This document shows positions 23,641-31,224 of a stretch of 51,715 nucleotides of DNA, one piece after another; positions within the stretch are counted from its first letter, which is position 1, and each line of letters begins with the position of its first letter. The stretch covers positions 1 to 51,715 of the forward strand of contig JNWL01000041.1 of the NCBI GenBank assembly GCA_000716465.1, read 5' to 3'. The notes under the pieces are model-generated. The model searched no databases. It had not been told where the DNA came from and saw only the letters and a program-made list of their open reading frames with translations. The translations under genes were made by a program, and so were the position numbers. Origin of the DNA: Streptomyces bikiniensis. GTDB taxonomy: Bacteria; Actinomycetota; Actinomycetes; Streptomycetales; Streptomycetaceae.

Positions 23641-23909
23641 GCCGACACCGCCTGTCCGCTCCGGGACTGTCGGCGGGCCCGGCACTTCATCGCGCGACGC
23701 TCGTCCTCCGACAGCCCGCCCCAGACGCCCTCGTCCTGCCCGGACTCCAGCGCCCACCGCAGGCACTGGTTCATGACGGGGCAGCGGCAGCAGACGGCCT
23801 TGGCTTCCTTGATCTGCAGCAGGGCGGGGCCAGTGTTGCCGACGGGGAAGAACAGCTCGGGGTCCTCGTCGCGGCAGACCGCGTTATGGCGCCAGTCCAC
23901 GGCGGTCAC
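23637..23909 (-). CDS. WhiB-family iron-sulfur transcription factor
   Basis: 90 aa. Four cluster-binding cysteines (C12, then C40/C41/C43 region as AVCCRCPVMNQC with C49) and the GVWGG turn (61-65) followed by a basic tail (ERRAMKCRARRQSR) define the WhiB family. Wbl proteins bind a [4Fe-4S] cluster and act with the principal sigma factor. I chose the GTG at 23909 because it overlaps the stop of the small upstream frame; a GTG at 23900 (MDWRH) is the alternative. Plasmid-borne Wbl proteins may reprogramme host development or control the element. Confidence 0.9.
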   Translation of the reverse strand: MTAVDWRHNAVCRDEDPELFFPVGNTGPALLQIKEAKAVCCRCPVMNQCLRWALESGQDEGVWGGLSEDERRAMKCRARRQSRSGQAVSA

Positions 23910-23989
23910 CGTCCCGAGCGGACGCGGCGCAGGGCCTCGTCCATGTCCGTGTCGGAGTCGCCGTTGTTCCGTGCGATGCTGTCCTGCAT
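23906..23989 (-). CDS. 27-aa leader peptide upstream of whiB
   Basis: ATG at 23989 with GGAGG five bases upstream; 27 codons (MQDSIARNNGDSDTDMDEAL...) ending in TGA within the whiB GTG (GTGA). The good ribosome site and overlap suggest that it provides translational coupling for whiB. Confidence 0.55.
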   Translation of the reverse strand: MQDSIARNNGDSDTDMDEALRRVRSGR

Positions 23990-24011
23990 CAGGTCCTCCG
24001 CGTAGGTCCTG

Positions 24012-24044
24012 GACAGCCTCGGGGGCGCAATCCCCGGGGCTGTC
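24012..24044 (-). promoter_or_regulatory. Hairpin in the whiB operon leader
   Basis: GACAGCC (24012-24018) pairs with GGCTGTC (24038-24044) around an inner GGGG/CCCC stem. It lies just before the 27-aa frame, where it could act as an attenuator or a second terminator. Confidence 0.4.
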
Positions 24045-24071
24045 GTTCGTTTGGCGGGTCGTACGACCGGC

Positions 24072-24122
24072 CACGACCAGCGGCCACCCCCTTGGTGCAG
24101 TAGGGAGTGGCCGCTGATCGTG
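24072..24122 (-). terminator. Long hairpin terminator
   Basis: CACGAC-CAGCGGCCAC (24072-24087) pairs with GTGGCCGCTG-ATCGTG (24107-24122) with one mismatch, directly after the stop of the gene at 24146. Confidence 0.6.
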
Positions 24123-24145
24123 GGCGCCCGTCCGAAGCCGGTCGG

Positions 24146-24562
24146 TCAGGCGGCGGCGTACTCGGGGCGGCATCCGGAGCGGATCGTCCGGCGCAGGCGG
24201 TCGGCGTGGGGGAGAAGGACGTCGACCAGGCGCTCGCGGACGCGGACGGTGATGATCGGGTCGGCGGCGAGGATGTCGCGGCCGGCGTCGACACGGGCGG
24301 CGATCTCCGCGCCGTGCGCGAGGGCGAGCTCGTGGCGGCGGTCGGGCGGGACGGTCAGGACCGCGGCCGCGTACCGGCGCATCTCCCGGGCGGTGCCCGC
24401 GGGCTCGTACATCTCCAGCGGCGTACCGAAGGCGATGTCGAGGTCGACGTCGAAGTCGGCGGGGAGCGGGACGTCGAGCTCGTCCAGGAGCGCGAGTGTC
24501 TCGGCGTCGACCACCTCGCCGCTGCTGGGCCGGTGGGACGTCAGGGTCAGGGTGGCGGGCAT
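24146..24562 (-). CDS. Hypothetical protein (138 aa)
   Basis: 138 aa, MPATLTLTSHRPSSGEVVDA..., acidic N-terminal half and a helical C-terminal half (DPIITVRVRERLVDVLLPHA). Not recognised. A long GC hairpin (about 24607-24660) separates it from the gene upstream. Confidence 0.6.
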   Translation of the reverse strand: MPATLTLTSHRPSSGEVVDAETLALLDELDVPLPADFDVDLDIAFGTPLEMYEPAGTAREMRRYAAAVLTVPPDRRHELALAHGAEIAARVDAGRDILAADPIITVRVRERLVDVLLPHADRLRRTIRSGCRPEYAAA

Positions 24563-24669
24563 CGGGACCTCCAGGGTGCGGTGAGTGGGCAGGGACGGGA
24601 GCAGACGGCCCCGGCCTCGGCCCCCGCGCGGTGCGGGAGCCGAGGCCAGGGCCGGGGCGGTGGTGCGGG

Positions 24670-25554
24670 TCAGGCCGCGAGAGCGGGCTTGCGGCGGCAG
24701 GCGCCGAAGGCGGGCTTGCAGCGGGCGGTGTACGCGGCGGCGGTCTCGCCCGGGGCCGGGGTGGGCAGCTCGGCCCGGACCGCGGCCACCAGTGCGGTGT
24801 GCTTGGACTGGTCGGCCGGGGTCAGGGGGCGGCGCCAGAGCGTGGCCAGGTGCGTGTAGGCGACGCGGGCGAGGTGCTCCTCGAGGACGTCGCTCGCGAA
24901 GCGGCCCGGGGCGGCGTCGGCCAGGGCGCGGAGGGTGCCGGCGGCCAGGGTCCGGACGGAGCTGGCGTCCCGGGCGTTCTGCCGGGGCATGGCCGGCAGG
25001 GCGCCAGCGGGGCCGTCGACGGCCCGACCACGCGTGGTGGGGATCGCGTCGGACGGAACCGCACGGGCGGCATCGGCCTGGCGGGCGGCGGGCACCGCCC
25101 GCTCCCACTGGGCTCGCCGGTCGGCGGGACGCTCCTGCGGCCGGGCGACCTTGAGGGTCTGGACGGTGGCACGGCGGTGCCGGGTCAGGTCGACCGCGAG
25201 ACGCTCCTCGCGCGCCCACTCCTCGTACTGGCGGCTCCAGATGTCCGGGGTGATGTCGACCTCGACGAGGCGGTTGCTGGAGCTGCAGCGGATCGCGGCG
25301 TCGACACCGGCCCGGCCGGTGTGGTGCGGGACCGTCTTGAGGAGGTAGGTGCCGCGGTGGGGGGTGACGGGCACCCAGGTGTCGCAGGCCGGGCAGACCA
25401 GCGAGATACGGCGCTTCTGGGTGGACTCGACCCGCCGCATGTCGATGTGACCGGGCGACAGGGTCGACAGGACGATCGGGGCGAGGGGACTGACGCGGGA
25501 GGTACGGGTGCGGCCCCGGCGCTTGGCGGCCTTGGGCATGGCGAGCTCGGACAT
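24670..25554 (-). CDS. Zinc-containing hypothetical protein (294 aa)
   Basis: 294 aa from the ATG at 25554, seven bases after GAGGAG. Near residue 54 SLVCPACDTWVPV begins a zinc-ribbon-like region with a distant second Cys (IRCSSSNRLVEVDI); the rest is helical, with RCKPAFGACRRKPALA at the end. It is the first gene of the long leftward set and faces the GntR gene across a 335-bp gap. Confidence 0.6.
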   Translation of the reverse strand: MSELAMPKAAKRRGRTRTSRVSPLAPIVLSTLSPGHIDMRRVESTQKRRISLVCPACDTWVPVTPHRGTYLLKTVPHHTGRAGVDAAIRCSSSNRLVEVDITPDIWSRQYEEWAREERLAVDLTRHRRATVQTLKVARPQERPADRRAQWERAVPAARQADAARAVPSDAIPTTRGRAVDGPAGALPAMPRQNARDASSVRTLAAGTLRALADAAPGRFASDVLEEHLARVAYTHLATLWRRPLTPADQSKHTALVAAVRAELPTPAPGETAAAYTARCKPAFGACRRKPALAA

Positions 25555-25889
25555 GGCAACTCCTCGGCAGGAGAAGGGGAGGGGTGTACGCGGGATGGAT
25601 GCCTTCTCCACCCACCAGGCCCACGAGCCAGAGGCCCGCGTCCCGGCGGATAGACAGCGCATCAGCACTGAGGTCGTGCAGCAGTCCTGCCGGCCTGGGG
25701 GTTTGGTCTTAGCTACCGCCTCCGGCCACCTGCCCGACTCCGAAGAGACGAGCTGCAGAAACTGCGGTGGTGCGACTACGCGGTGTTCCCGGGGGATCAC
25801 CGCCTTACCTACATCAGGTTACCTCAGGTACCCTCAGGTGTCAAGCGGTATAGTGAGGCACCTAGACGGAAGAGAAGGGGCGAGGCGAC
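25555..25889. promoter_or_regulatory. Divergent promoter region with TCAGGT triple repeat
   Basis: The 335-bp gap between divergent genes has a run of TCAGGT at 25814, 25824 and 25834, exactly 10 bp apart (one helical turn), followed by a -10-like TATAGT at 25849-25854, about 36 bp before the GntR start. The layout suggests an operator bound by the GntR protein for autoregulation. The rest of the gap shows no gene. Confidence 0.6.
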
Positions 25890-26648
25890 ATGCCAGGGCA
25901 ACCGCGGGCCGACAACCGGCCGCCATACGCGCGCATCGCAGGTCACTACCGCGACCTCATCAGCTCTGGGGAGCTGGCGACGGGCGACCTGCTGCCCAGC
26001 ATCCGCGCCCTGGCAGATCAGTGGCAGGTCAGCACCGCAACGGCCGACCGCGCCATGAAACTTTTGCGCGACGAGAAGTTGGTCAACGGCATCCCGGGCG
26101 TTGGCACCGAGGTCATGGCGCGTCCCGTGTCGCTCGCATCCGGATCGGAGCGCCACGATCGGAGTGCCACGACGAAGTCGTCCTGGGGCGTGGGGGAAAA
26201 ATCCTCCGGCCACACCGCAGGCATGGTGTCGGCCCCCGAGGACGTCGCGAATGCGCTCGGCATCGAGCCTGGTGAGGACGTGATTCGCCGAAGCCGTGTC
26301 TACCGAGATGCTCACGGGATCGTCTCCCATTCAACGTCCTGGATCCCGGCGGAGTTCGCCCAGGCGCTACCCGAGCTCGCCCGCAGCGAGCGCCTCAAGG
26401 GCGGGCTGTCGCTGGACCTCATCGCCGAAGCCACTGGTCGCCACGCCGTACAGCGTGTGGATGAGGAGACGGCACGCATCGCCACCGCCCGCGACCTCGA
26501 GCTCCTGGAACTGGAGCCCGATACCGTCGCAGCGATCCTTGTGCTGACCGCGCGCTTCTTGGACGCCGACGGCGAGCTACTGGAGTACGGCGTGGACCTA
26601 GGGGCCCCCGGCCGTACCCGGCGAACCACGTCCGAGGTCCTGCGGTGA
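25890..26648 (+). CDS. GntR-family (HutC/UTRA type) regulator
   Basis: 252 aa. The N-terminal winged helix (residues ~10-75: YARIAGHYRDLISSGELATG through VSTATADRAMKLLRDEKLV) is followed by a UTRA ligand domain (EDVIRRSRVYRDAHGIVSHS to the end). This is the class to which KorSA/TraR-type repressors of Streptomyces plasmid transfer belong, so it may control the transfer operon; the match is to the class only. ATG at 25890. Its stop overlaps the GTG of the next gene (GTGA). Confidence 0.85.
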   Translation: MPGQPRADNRPPYARIAGHYRDLISSGELATGDLLPSIRALADQWQVSTATADRAMKLLRDEKLVNGIPGVGTEVMARPVSLASGSERHDRSATTKSSWGVGEKSSGHTAGMVSAPEDVANALGIEPGEDVIRRSRVYRDAHGIVSHSTSWIPAEFAQALPELARSERLKGGLSLDLIAEATGRHAVQRVDEETARIATARDLELLELEPDTVAAILVLTARFLDADGELLEYGVDLGAPGRTRRTTSEVLR

Positions 26649-27232
26649 CCGGGCCTGCCACAGGCCGCCCGGCTCCCACGCCCCGCGCGATCCTTATGTC
26701 GGGTCTGCAGGGCGCGGGCAAGACGACCCTCGCTCGTGCCCTGGAGAAGGCCGGCTTCCGGCGTCTCTGCCCCGACGAGGAGATGTTCCGCCGCTACGGC
26801 CACTACGGCCGGGACTTCCCCCGCGGACAGTTCAGGGTCAGAGAGGCACCCGTGCTCAAGGACATCGCCCTTGAGCTCAGAGAGCTCCTGGCGGCCGGAC
26901 ACGACGCCGTGGTCGACCACGGCTTCTGGACTCCGGAGGAGCGGGCCCAGTGGGCAGCGACTGTGGTGGGAGCGGGCGGTGAGCCCATTCTGATCTACCT
27001 GCCGCTCCCGCACGAGGTGCGCTGGGACCGGATCCGGAAGCGCAACGAGCAATCGCTGATCGACGCGAACTCCATCGAGTTCAGCGAGGAGGACCTCCTT
27101 CGGCATGCGGGACGCTTCTCCCCGCCGACCGACGACGAGCCGCACCTCGTGTACGACGGCAATCCGGACAGCGTCCTCGCCCTGCTCCGCCGCGCGCAGC
27201 AGCCGGATGCGGATGGAACCGTAGAACATTGA
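26645..27232 (+). CDS. P-loop kinase-like protein
   Basis: 195 aa. Walker A GLQGAGKTT near residue 20, CPDEEMFRRYGHYG (substrate region), AVVDHGFWTPEERAQW and a closing R-R-Q-rich lid are the features of the zeta-toxin/shikimate-kinase-like AAA_33 ATPases. Co-transcribed with the GntR gene by a four-base overlap. Substrate unknown. Confidence 0.75.
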   Translation: MTGPATGRPAPTPRAILMSGLQGAGKTTLARALEKAGFRRLCPDEEMFRRYGHYGRDFPRGQFRVREAPVLKDIALELRELLAAGHDAVVDHGFWTPEERAQWAATVVGAGGEPILIYLPLPHEVRWDRIRKRNEQSLIDANSIEFSEEDLLRHAGRFSPPTDDEPHLVYDGNPDSVLALLRRAQQPDADGTVEH

Positions 27233-27235
27233 GCC

Positions 27236-27288
27236 TCCCGAGTCGGCGGACCGTTCGTTTCGGTTCTAGGTCCGCCACACTCGGGAGT
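27236..27288 (+). terminator. Long hairpin terminator
   Basis: CTCCCGAGT-C-GGCGGACC (27236-27253) pairs with GGTCCGCC-AC-ACTCGGGAG (27270-27288), starting three bases after the stop of the kinase-like gene. Confidence 0.75.
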
Positions 27289-27300
27289 TCCAGATCTGAC

Positions 27301-27316
27301 ATGTGGCCGGATCATC
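27301..27316. promoter_or_regulatory. ATGTGGCC-R-GATCATC site upstream of the XRE-TPR gene
   Basis: A 16-bp element at 27301-27316, 32 bp before the start codon, recurs with one change at 27631-27646 inside the same gene, with a third ATGTGGCC at 27610. It is a plausible autoregulatory operator. Confidence 0.45.
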
Positions 27317-27347
27317 TGGCCACGCAAGCCACGAGGTTGGGGGCGGG

Positions 27348-28778
27348 ATGGCACAAAAGCCGAGGGAGCTGACGCCCTGGGTGTCGCCCTTGCACAACTG
27401 GGGGTACCAGCTGCGGGAGCTGCGGACCTCACGGGGCCTGAGCCTTCGCGAGCTCGGCAAGATCACTCGTATCGACCACAGCCACCTGGGACGATTCGAG
27501 CGAGCGGAGCGAACGCCCGACCGGTCGCAGGCCGTGGTCCTGGACGACAAGCTGGACGCCAGCGGCATGCTGCTCCGCCTGTGGGAGCGGATCGGTGACG
27601 AGCGTGGCCATGTGGCCAATCCCCCGGCCCATGTGGCCAGATCATCAATGGACCTAGCTTTCGCCAGGGCCGACCAGGCAGCGTCGGACGAGGGGGTCTC
27701 GGTCCCGTGTCGTCTAGCTGATGGGTCGGTGATTTGGGTGGCTCTGAATCGGCGTGCGCTGCTGCGCACCGGGATGGGGCTCGGGGCTGCGGCCGCGGTC
27801 GGCGTCGGTTCGCCGGCCTTCGCGGACTCCGGTGCCGTTCCCAGTCTGGTCCGCAAGGCCCGGGCCGCGTACGCGTACGGTTCGACGCCGGTGGAGCACC
27901 TGCGTCGCACCCGACGCCTGCTGATCGACAACGACAACCTGCTGGGACCCCGGCACGCCGTCGCCGCAGTGCGCGACCACATCCAGGTCATCCAGGAGCT
28001 GCGCCGGGACGCGAAGGGCGCCGACCGGCGGGACTTGATGGAGCTCCAGACGCAGTACGGCGAGTTCCTGTCCTGGCTCTACCAGGACCTGGGCAACCTG
28101 CAGGCGGCGTCGTACTGGCTGGACCGGGCTATGCAGTGGTCCCACACCGTCGGTGACAACGACCTGACCACGTACGTCATGGCCCGCAAGGCACAGCTGG
28201 CCGGCGACACGGCCGACCTGGTCGACGTGGTCGACCTCGCCGAAGCCGCCCAGCGCATGGCCCGTCCGCGCGGCCGCCTCGCCGCCGTCGCGCGCACCTA
28301 CGAGGCGTACGGACACGCGCTGCGCGGTGACGCAGACGAAAGCGAGCGGGCAATCGACGACGTCCGCAACGCCCTCGATGGCACCGCTGCCGACCCCACC
28401 CCGTGGGGCGTGTGGCTGAACGCCTCGTACGTGGAGGTCCACCGCGCCCAGGGCCTCGAGGCCCTCGGCAAGCACGACCAGGCCGCGGACGCGTTCGGCG
28501 CCGCCATCCAGCTGATGCCGGACGGCTACCACCGCGACCGGGGCGTCTACATGGCGCGGCAGGCCGTGGCGTTGGCCGGCGCCCGCGACCCGGAGCAAGC
28601 CGCCGCCCTGGGGATGCACGCGCTGACCGTCGCGGAGGACACTGGCTCCGGCCGGATCACGAACGAGCTCGTCAGGCTCGACAAGGTCCTGATCCCCTGG
28701 CAGCGCGAACCGGCCGTAGCTGAGTTCCGCGCCACCTTCGACTTCACCCTCTTCCACGAGACCGAAACGGAAGCCTGA
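27348..28778 (+). CDS. XRE-family regulator with TPR-like domain
   Basis: 476 aa. Residues ~18-70 are a Cro/C1 helix-turn-helix (LRELRTSRGLSLRELGKITR). A Streptomyces-type RRALLRTGMGLGAAAAVG stretch (135-152) looks like a twin-arginine signal but lies mid-protein, as in other regulators of this group. The C-terminal ~300 residues are helical tetratricopeptide-like repeats (LYQDLGNLQAASYWLDRAMQ, YEAYGHALRGDADESERAID). The ATG at 27348 follows a G-rich ribosome site. It precedes the RibD pair and probably controls it. Confidence 0.75.
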   Translation: MAQKPRELTPWVSPLHNWGYQLRELRTSRGLSLRELGKITRIDHSHLGRFERAERTPDRSQAVVLDDKLDASGMLLRLWERIGDERGHVANPPAHVARSSMDLAFARADQAASDEGVSVPCRLADGSVIWVALNRRALLRTGMGLGAAAAVGVGSPAFADSGAVPSLVRKARAAYAYGSTPVEHLRRTRRLLIDNDNLLGPRHAVAAVRDHIQVIQELRRDAKGADRRDLMELQTQYGEFLSWLYQDLGNLQAASYWLDRAMQWSHTVGDNDLTTYVMARKAQLAGDTADLVDVVDLAEAAQRMARPRGRLAAVARTYEAYGHALRGDADESERAIDDVRNALDGTAADPTPWGVWLNASYVEVHRAQGLEALGKHDQAADAFGAAIQLMPDGYHRDRGVYMARQAVALAGARDPEQAAALGMHALTVAEDTGSGRITNELVRLDKVLIPWQREPAVAEFRATFDFTLFHETETEA

Positions 28779-28782
28779 GCAG

Positions 28783-29463
28783 ATGACTGCCCGCCCGTAC
28801 GTTCTGCTGTCCGCCGCCATGTCGGTCGACGGCTACCTGGACGACACCAGCTCCGAGCGGCTGCTGCTCTCCAACGCCGAGGACTTCGACCGCGTCGACC
28901 AGGTCCGCGCGGAGTCCGACGCCATCCTGATCGGCGCGACCACCATGCGCCGGGACAACCCGCGCCTGTTGGTCAACAGCGACGAACGCCGTGCTCAGCG
29001 CGTCGCCGATGGCAAGTCGGCCTACCCGCTCAAGGTCACGGTCACCTGCACCGGCGACCTCGCCGCCGACCTGAAGTTCTGGCACCACGGCGGCGACAAG
29101 TTGGTCTTCACCGTCGACAGCGCGGTGGAAAAGGTCCGTACGACGCTCGGGGACCTCGCTGACGTCGTCAGCGTCGGGCCCGACCTCGACTGGGGCCTGG
29201 TCCTCGATGTGCTGGGGCGCCGTGGCGTCAAGCGGCTGATGGTGGAGGGTGGCGGCACGATCCACACTCAGCTCATGGCGCAGAACCTGGCCGACGAGGT
29301 CCACCTCGCCGTCGCGCCGCTGCTCGTGGGCCAGGCAGACGCCCCGAAATTCCTGGGCGCCGCCGACTACCCGGGCGGGTCGACCTCCCGGATGCGTCTG
29401 CTGGAGGCCCGCGCGATCGGCGACGTCGTGCTGTTGCGCTACGCCCCGAAGGAGCGCGGCTGA
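28783..29463 (+). CDS. RibD C-terminal-type reductase
   Basis: 226 aa. YVLLSAAMSVDGYLDDTSSE, the DAILIGATTMRRDNPRLLV stretch and the VEGGGTIHTQLMAQNLADEV motif define the NADPH-dependent pyrimidine-reductase domain of RibD, which reduces the ribosyl group of the deaminated riboflavin precursor. Starts four bases after the regulator stop; its stop overlaps the ATG of the deaminase gene. With that gene it makes up a split RibD in reversed domain order. Confidence 0.85.
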   Translation: MTARPYVLLSAAMSVDGYLDDTSSERLLLSNAEDFDRVDQVRAESDAILIGATTMRRDNPRLLVNSDERRAQRVADGKSAYPLKVTVTCTGDLAADLKFWHHGGDKLVFTVDSAVEKVRTTLGDLADVVSVGPDLDWGLVLDVLGRRGVKRLMVEGGGTIHTQLMAQNLADEVHLAVAPLLVGQADAPKFLGAADYPGGSTSRMRLLEARAIGDVVLLRYAPKERG

Positions 29464-29927
29464 TGTACGTGCCCGACCGAGACGAGGACCTCCGCTGGAT
29501 GCGGCGCGCGATCGACCTCGCCGCACTGTGCCCCCCAGCTGCCGGGGCGTACTCGGTGGGGGCGGTCATCGTTGCCGAGGATGGCACCGAGCTCGCGGCC
29601 GGCTACTCGCGTGAGGCCGATCCGCGTGAGCACGCGGAGGAGGCCGCCCTTGGGAAGCTGCCGGTGGGCGACCCTCGGCTGGCCACGGCGACGATCTACT
29701 CGTCCCTGGAGCCGTGCTCCCAGCGGAGCGCGGATCGTACTCCGTGCACGCAGCGAATCCTCGAGGCCGGGATCCCGCGCGTCGTCATCGCCTGGCGCGA
29801 ACCGCCGTTCTTCGTCGCCGACTGCGTGGGGGTCGAGCAGCTCGCCGAGGCGGGCGTGGACGTCGTAGAGCTGCCGGAACTTGCGGAGAGCGCACGTGCT
29901 GCGAACTCGCACCTGGGGCTCTCGTGA
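29463..29927 (+). CDS. RibD N-terminal-type (CDA-fold) deaminase
   Basis: 154 aa. The zinc-binding HAEEAAL (after REHAEEAALGKLP) and PCSQRSADRTPC supply the H...C..C ligands and the catalytic Glu of the cytidine-deaminase fold, in the spacing seen in the deaminase domain of RibD. The ATG at 29463 overlaps the stop of the reductase gene. Other riboflavin genes are not in the window, so the pair may serve a dedicated pathway or only boost one step. Confidence 0.85.
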   Translation: MYVPDRDEDLRWMRRAIDLAALCPPAAGAYSVGAVIVAEDGTELAAGYSREADPREHAEEAALGKLPVGDPRLATATIYSSLEPCSQRSADRTPCTQRILEAGIPRVVIAWREPPFFVADCVGVEQLAEAGVDVVELPELAESARAANSHLGLS

Positions 29928-29987
29928 CCGCTCCTGTCCGTGATGCCGACATTGCTGTTTCGTTGACAGTAGGCCAGCCGCTTCCCT

Positions 29988-30025
29988 TCTAAAGATCCAG
30001 TGGTGTATCTTTCAATGCATCTTGG
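29988..30025. promoter_or_regulatory. AT-rich promoter/operator with ATCTT half-sites
   Basis: AAAGAT (29993-29998) and ATCTTT (30007-30012) form an inverted pair, followed by another ATCTT (30019-30023) just before the XRE start. The stretch ATCTTTCAA also occurs in the dyad at 7847-7865. Confidence 0.4.
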
Positions 30026-30043
30026 ATCATGGAAGGGTTGGGT

Positions 30044-30352
30044 ATGTCCGTTTCCGACGGCTCGCAGCGGGTCGACGCCCTGCTGAACAGCCTGGATGAC
30101 GTCCTGCCACCACCAAGTGTGCGCGCGAAGCTGCGGCTTGCTGCGGGCCTCACCCAGCAGGAAGTTGCGGAGGCCGTGGGCGTGAAACGCCTTGCCGTGG
30201 CTCGCTGGGAGCTGGGACAGGCCCACCCGCGGCGCCCTCATCGCGAGAACTACATGCACCTGCTCAAGGGCCTCGCCGAGCGGTTCCCTGAGGCCGCGAG
30301 GCCGGATGAAGACATGCCGACGCCGGCCTCGGAATCAAGGGGGTCGGGGTGA
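30044..30352 (+). CDS. Small XRE-family DNA-binding protein
   Basis: 102 aa from the ATG at 30044 (GGAAGGG six bases upstream). LRLAAGLTQQEVAEAVGVKR followed by LAVARWELGQAHPRRPHREN is a classic Cro/C1 helix-turn-helix. No effector domain. Candidate ligand of the ATCTT sites before it. Confidence 0.75.
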   Translation: MSVSDGSQRVDALLNSLDDVLPPPSVRAKLRLAAGLTQQEVAEAVGVKRLAVARWELGQAHPRRPHRENYMHLLKGLAERFPEAARPDEDMPTPASESRGSG

Positions 30353-31224
30353 CGTAGCCGCCACCGGCCGCGCGCGCCAAACGAGTGGACGGCAATCCAC
30401 TCCGGCCCCGCGCGGCCCTTCGCGCCGACCATCAGGTCGGCCGCCCAGCCCCCGGTTCCCGCCGGCTCTGGGCTCCAGCTCATTGAGCTGGCTCTTGCAA
30501 TCAGTTGCAGCACCCGGTCCGCGAGGACCAAGCGCAACCGCAGCAGCCCCCCGGCAAGGGGACTTCTGCACACGTTCCGTCAGCCCCGGCAAGGGCTTTT
30601 GGAACACCCGTTCGAATCCCGCAAAGGAGAGAGAACTCGCCTCTGGTTCTTCGTCCGGCGCCCGCTCCTCACGGAGGGGGCTTGGTGTCTCCCGGTTCGC
30701 TCGTCGGCCGTCCCGCGTTGCGGGTGGTCCGGCTCGCTTATGAGAGTTGGTGTCCCCGCCATAGTGCCCGATCTGGTGTCCCCTGAAAAGTCGAGCCCTG
30801 CCCGTTTCGGCACGGTTCGCGCCTTTAGCGCGTTTCACGTGACGGAACAGGTGTCCAACATCTCCCAGTTCACGACTTGTGAACAGGAAGTGACTCTTCC
30901 TGTAGGAAGCCACGAGTTGATCTTTTCGCCTGGGTCTGTCCAGCCGCTCCCCAGCAGCGTCCGCCAGCGCTCGCTTCCCGTCCAGCAGGACGGCATCAAG
31001 GTTCCCGCCCGCCGTACGGGAGCCGCGGACCGGATGGTCGGCAGCCGGCCTCTGTCCACAGGGCCGTCCGTCGAAGCTGCCGGAATGATCACCTCGCGCG
31101 CCGCCGCGCCCTTCGTCCACGCCGCTCGCAGCGGAGGTGTCCGCTTTGGCGCGTACACCGACCCGATGACGAAGATGACCTCGGTCCTCGCGGTGTCCGC
31201 CGCTACGGTCTCGGCGGTGGGCCG
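30353..31224. other. Gene-free, dyad-rich gap before the candidate replication gene
   Basis: 872 bases with no gene I can support on either strand; the frames in it lack the third-position bias. It is less GC-rich than its surroundings and holds several dyads: GAGTGGA/TCCACTC near 30383, GCCGACC/GGTCGGC near 30425, GTTCAC/GTGAAC at 30868-30884, ACAGGAAG/CTTCCTGT at 30883-30903, and TCACGTGA at 30836-30843. The heptamer GGTGTC[CT] recurs in one orientation at about 30684, 30750, 30775, 30850, 31136 and 31193. Its place next to a double winged-helix protein makes it the best candidate origin of replication. Confidence 0.45.

Noticed and set aside
27786..27826. Twin-arginine signal peptide in the XRE-TPR regulator
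   Set aside because: It begins at residue 135, behind the DNA-binding domain, so it cannot be an export signal.
30600..30625. GTTCGAATCCCGC, resembling a tRNA T-arm
   Set aside because: The bases before it cannot pair with CCCGC, and no acceptor or anticodon arms are present. No tRNA or att site is supported.
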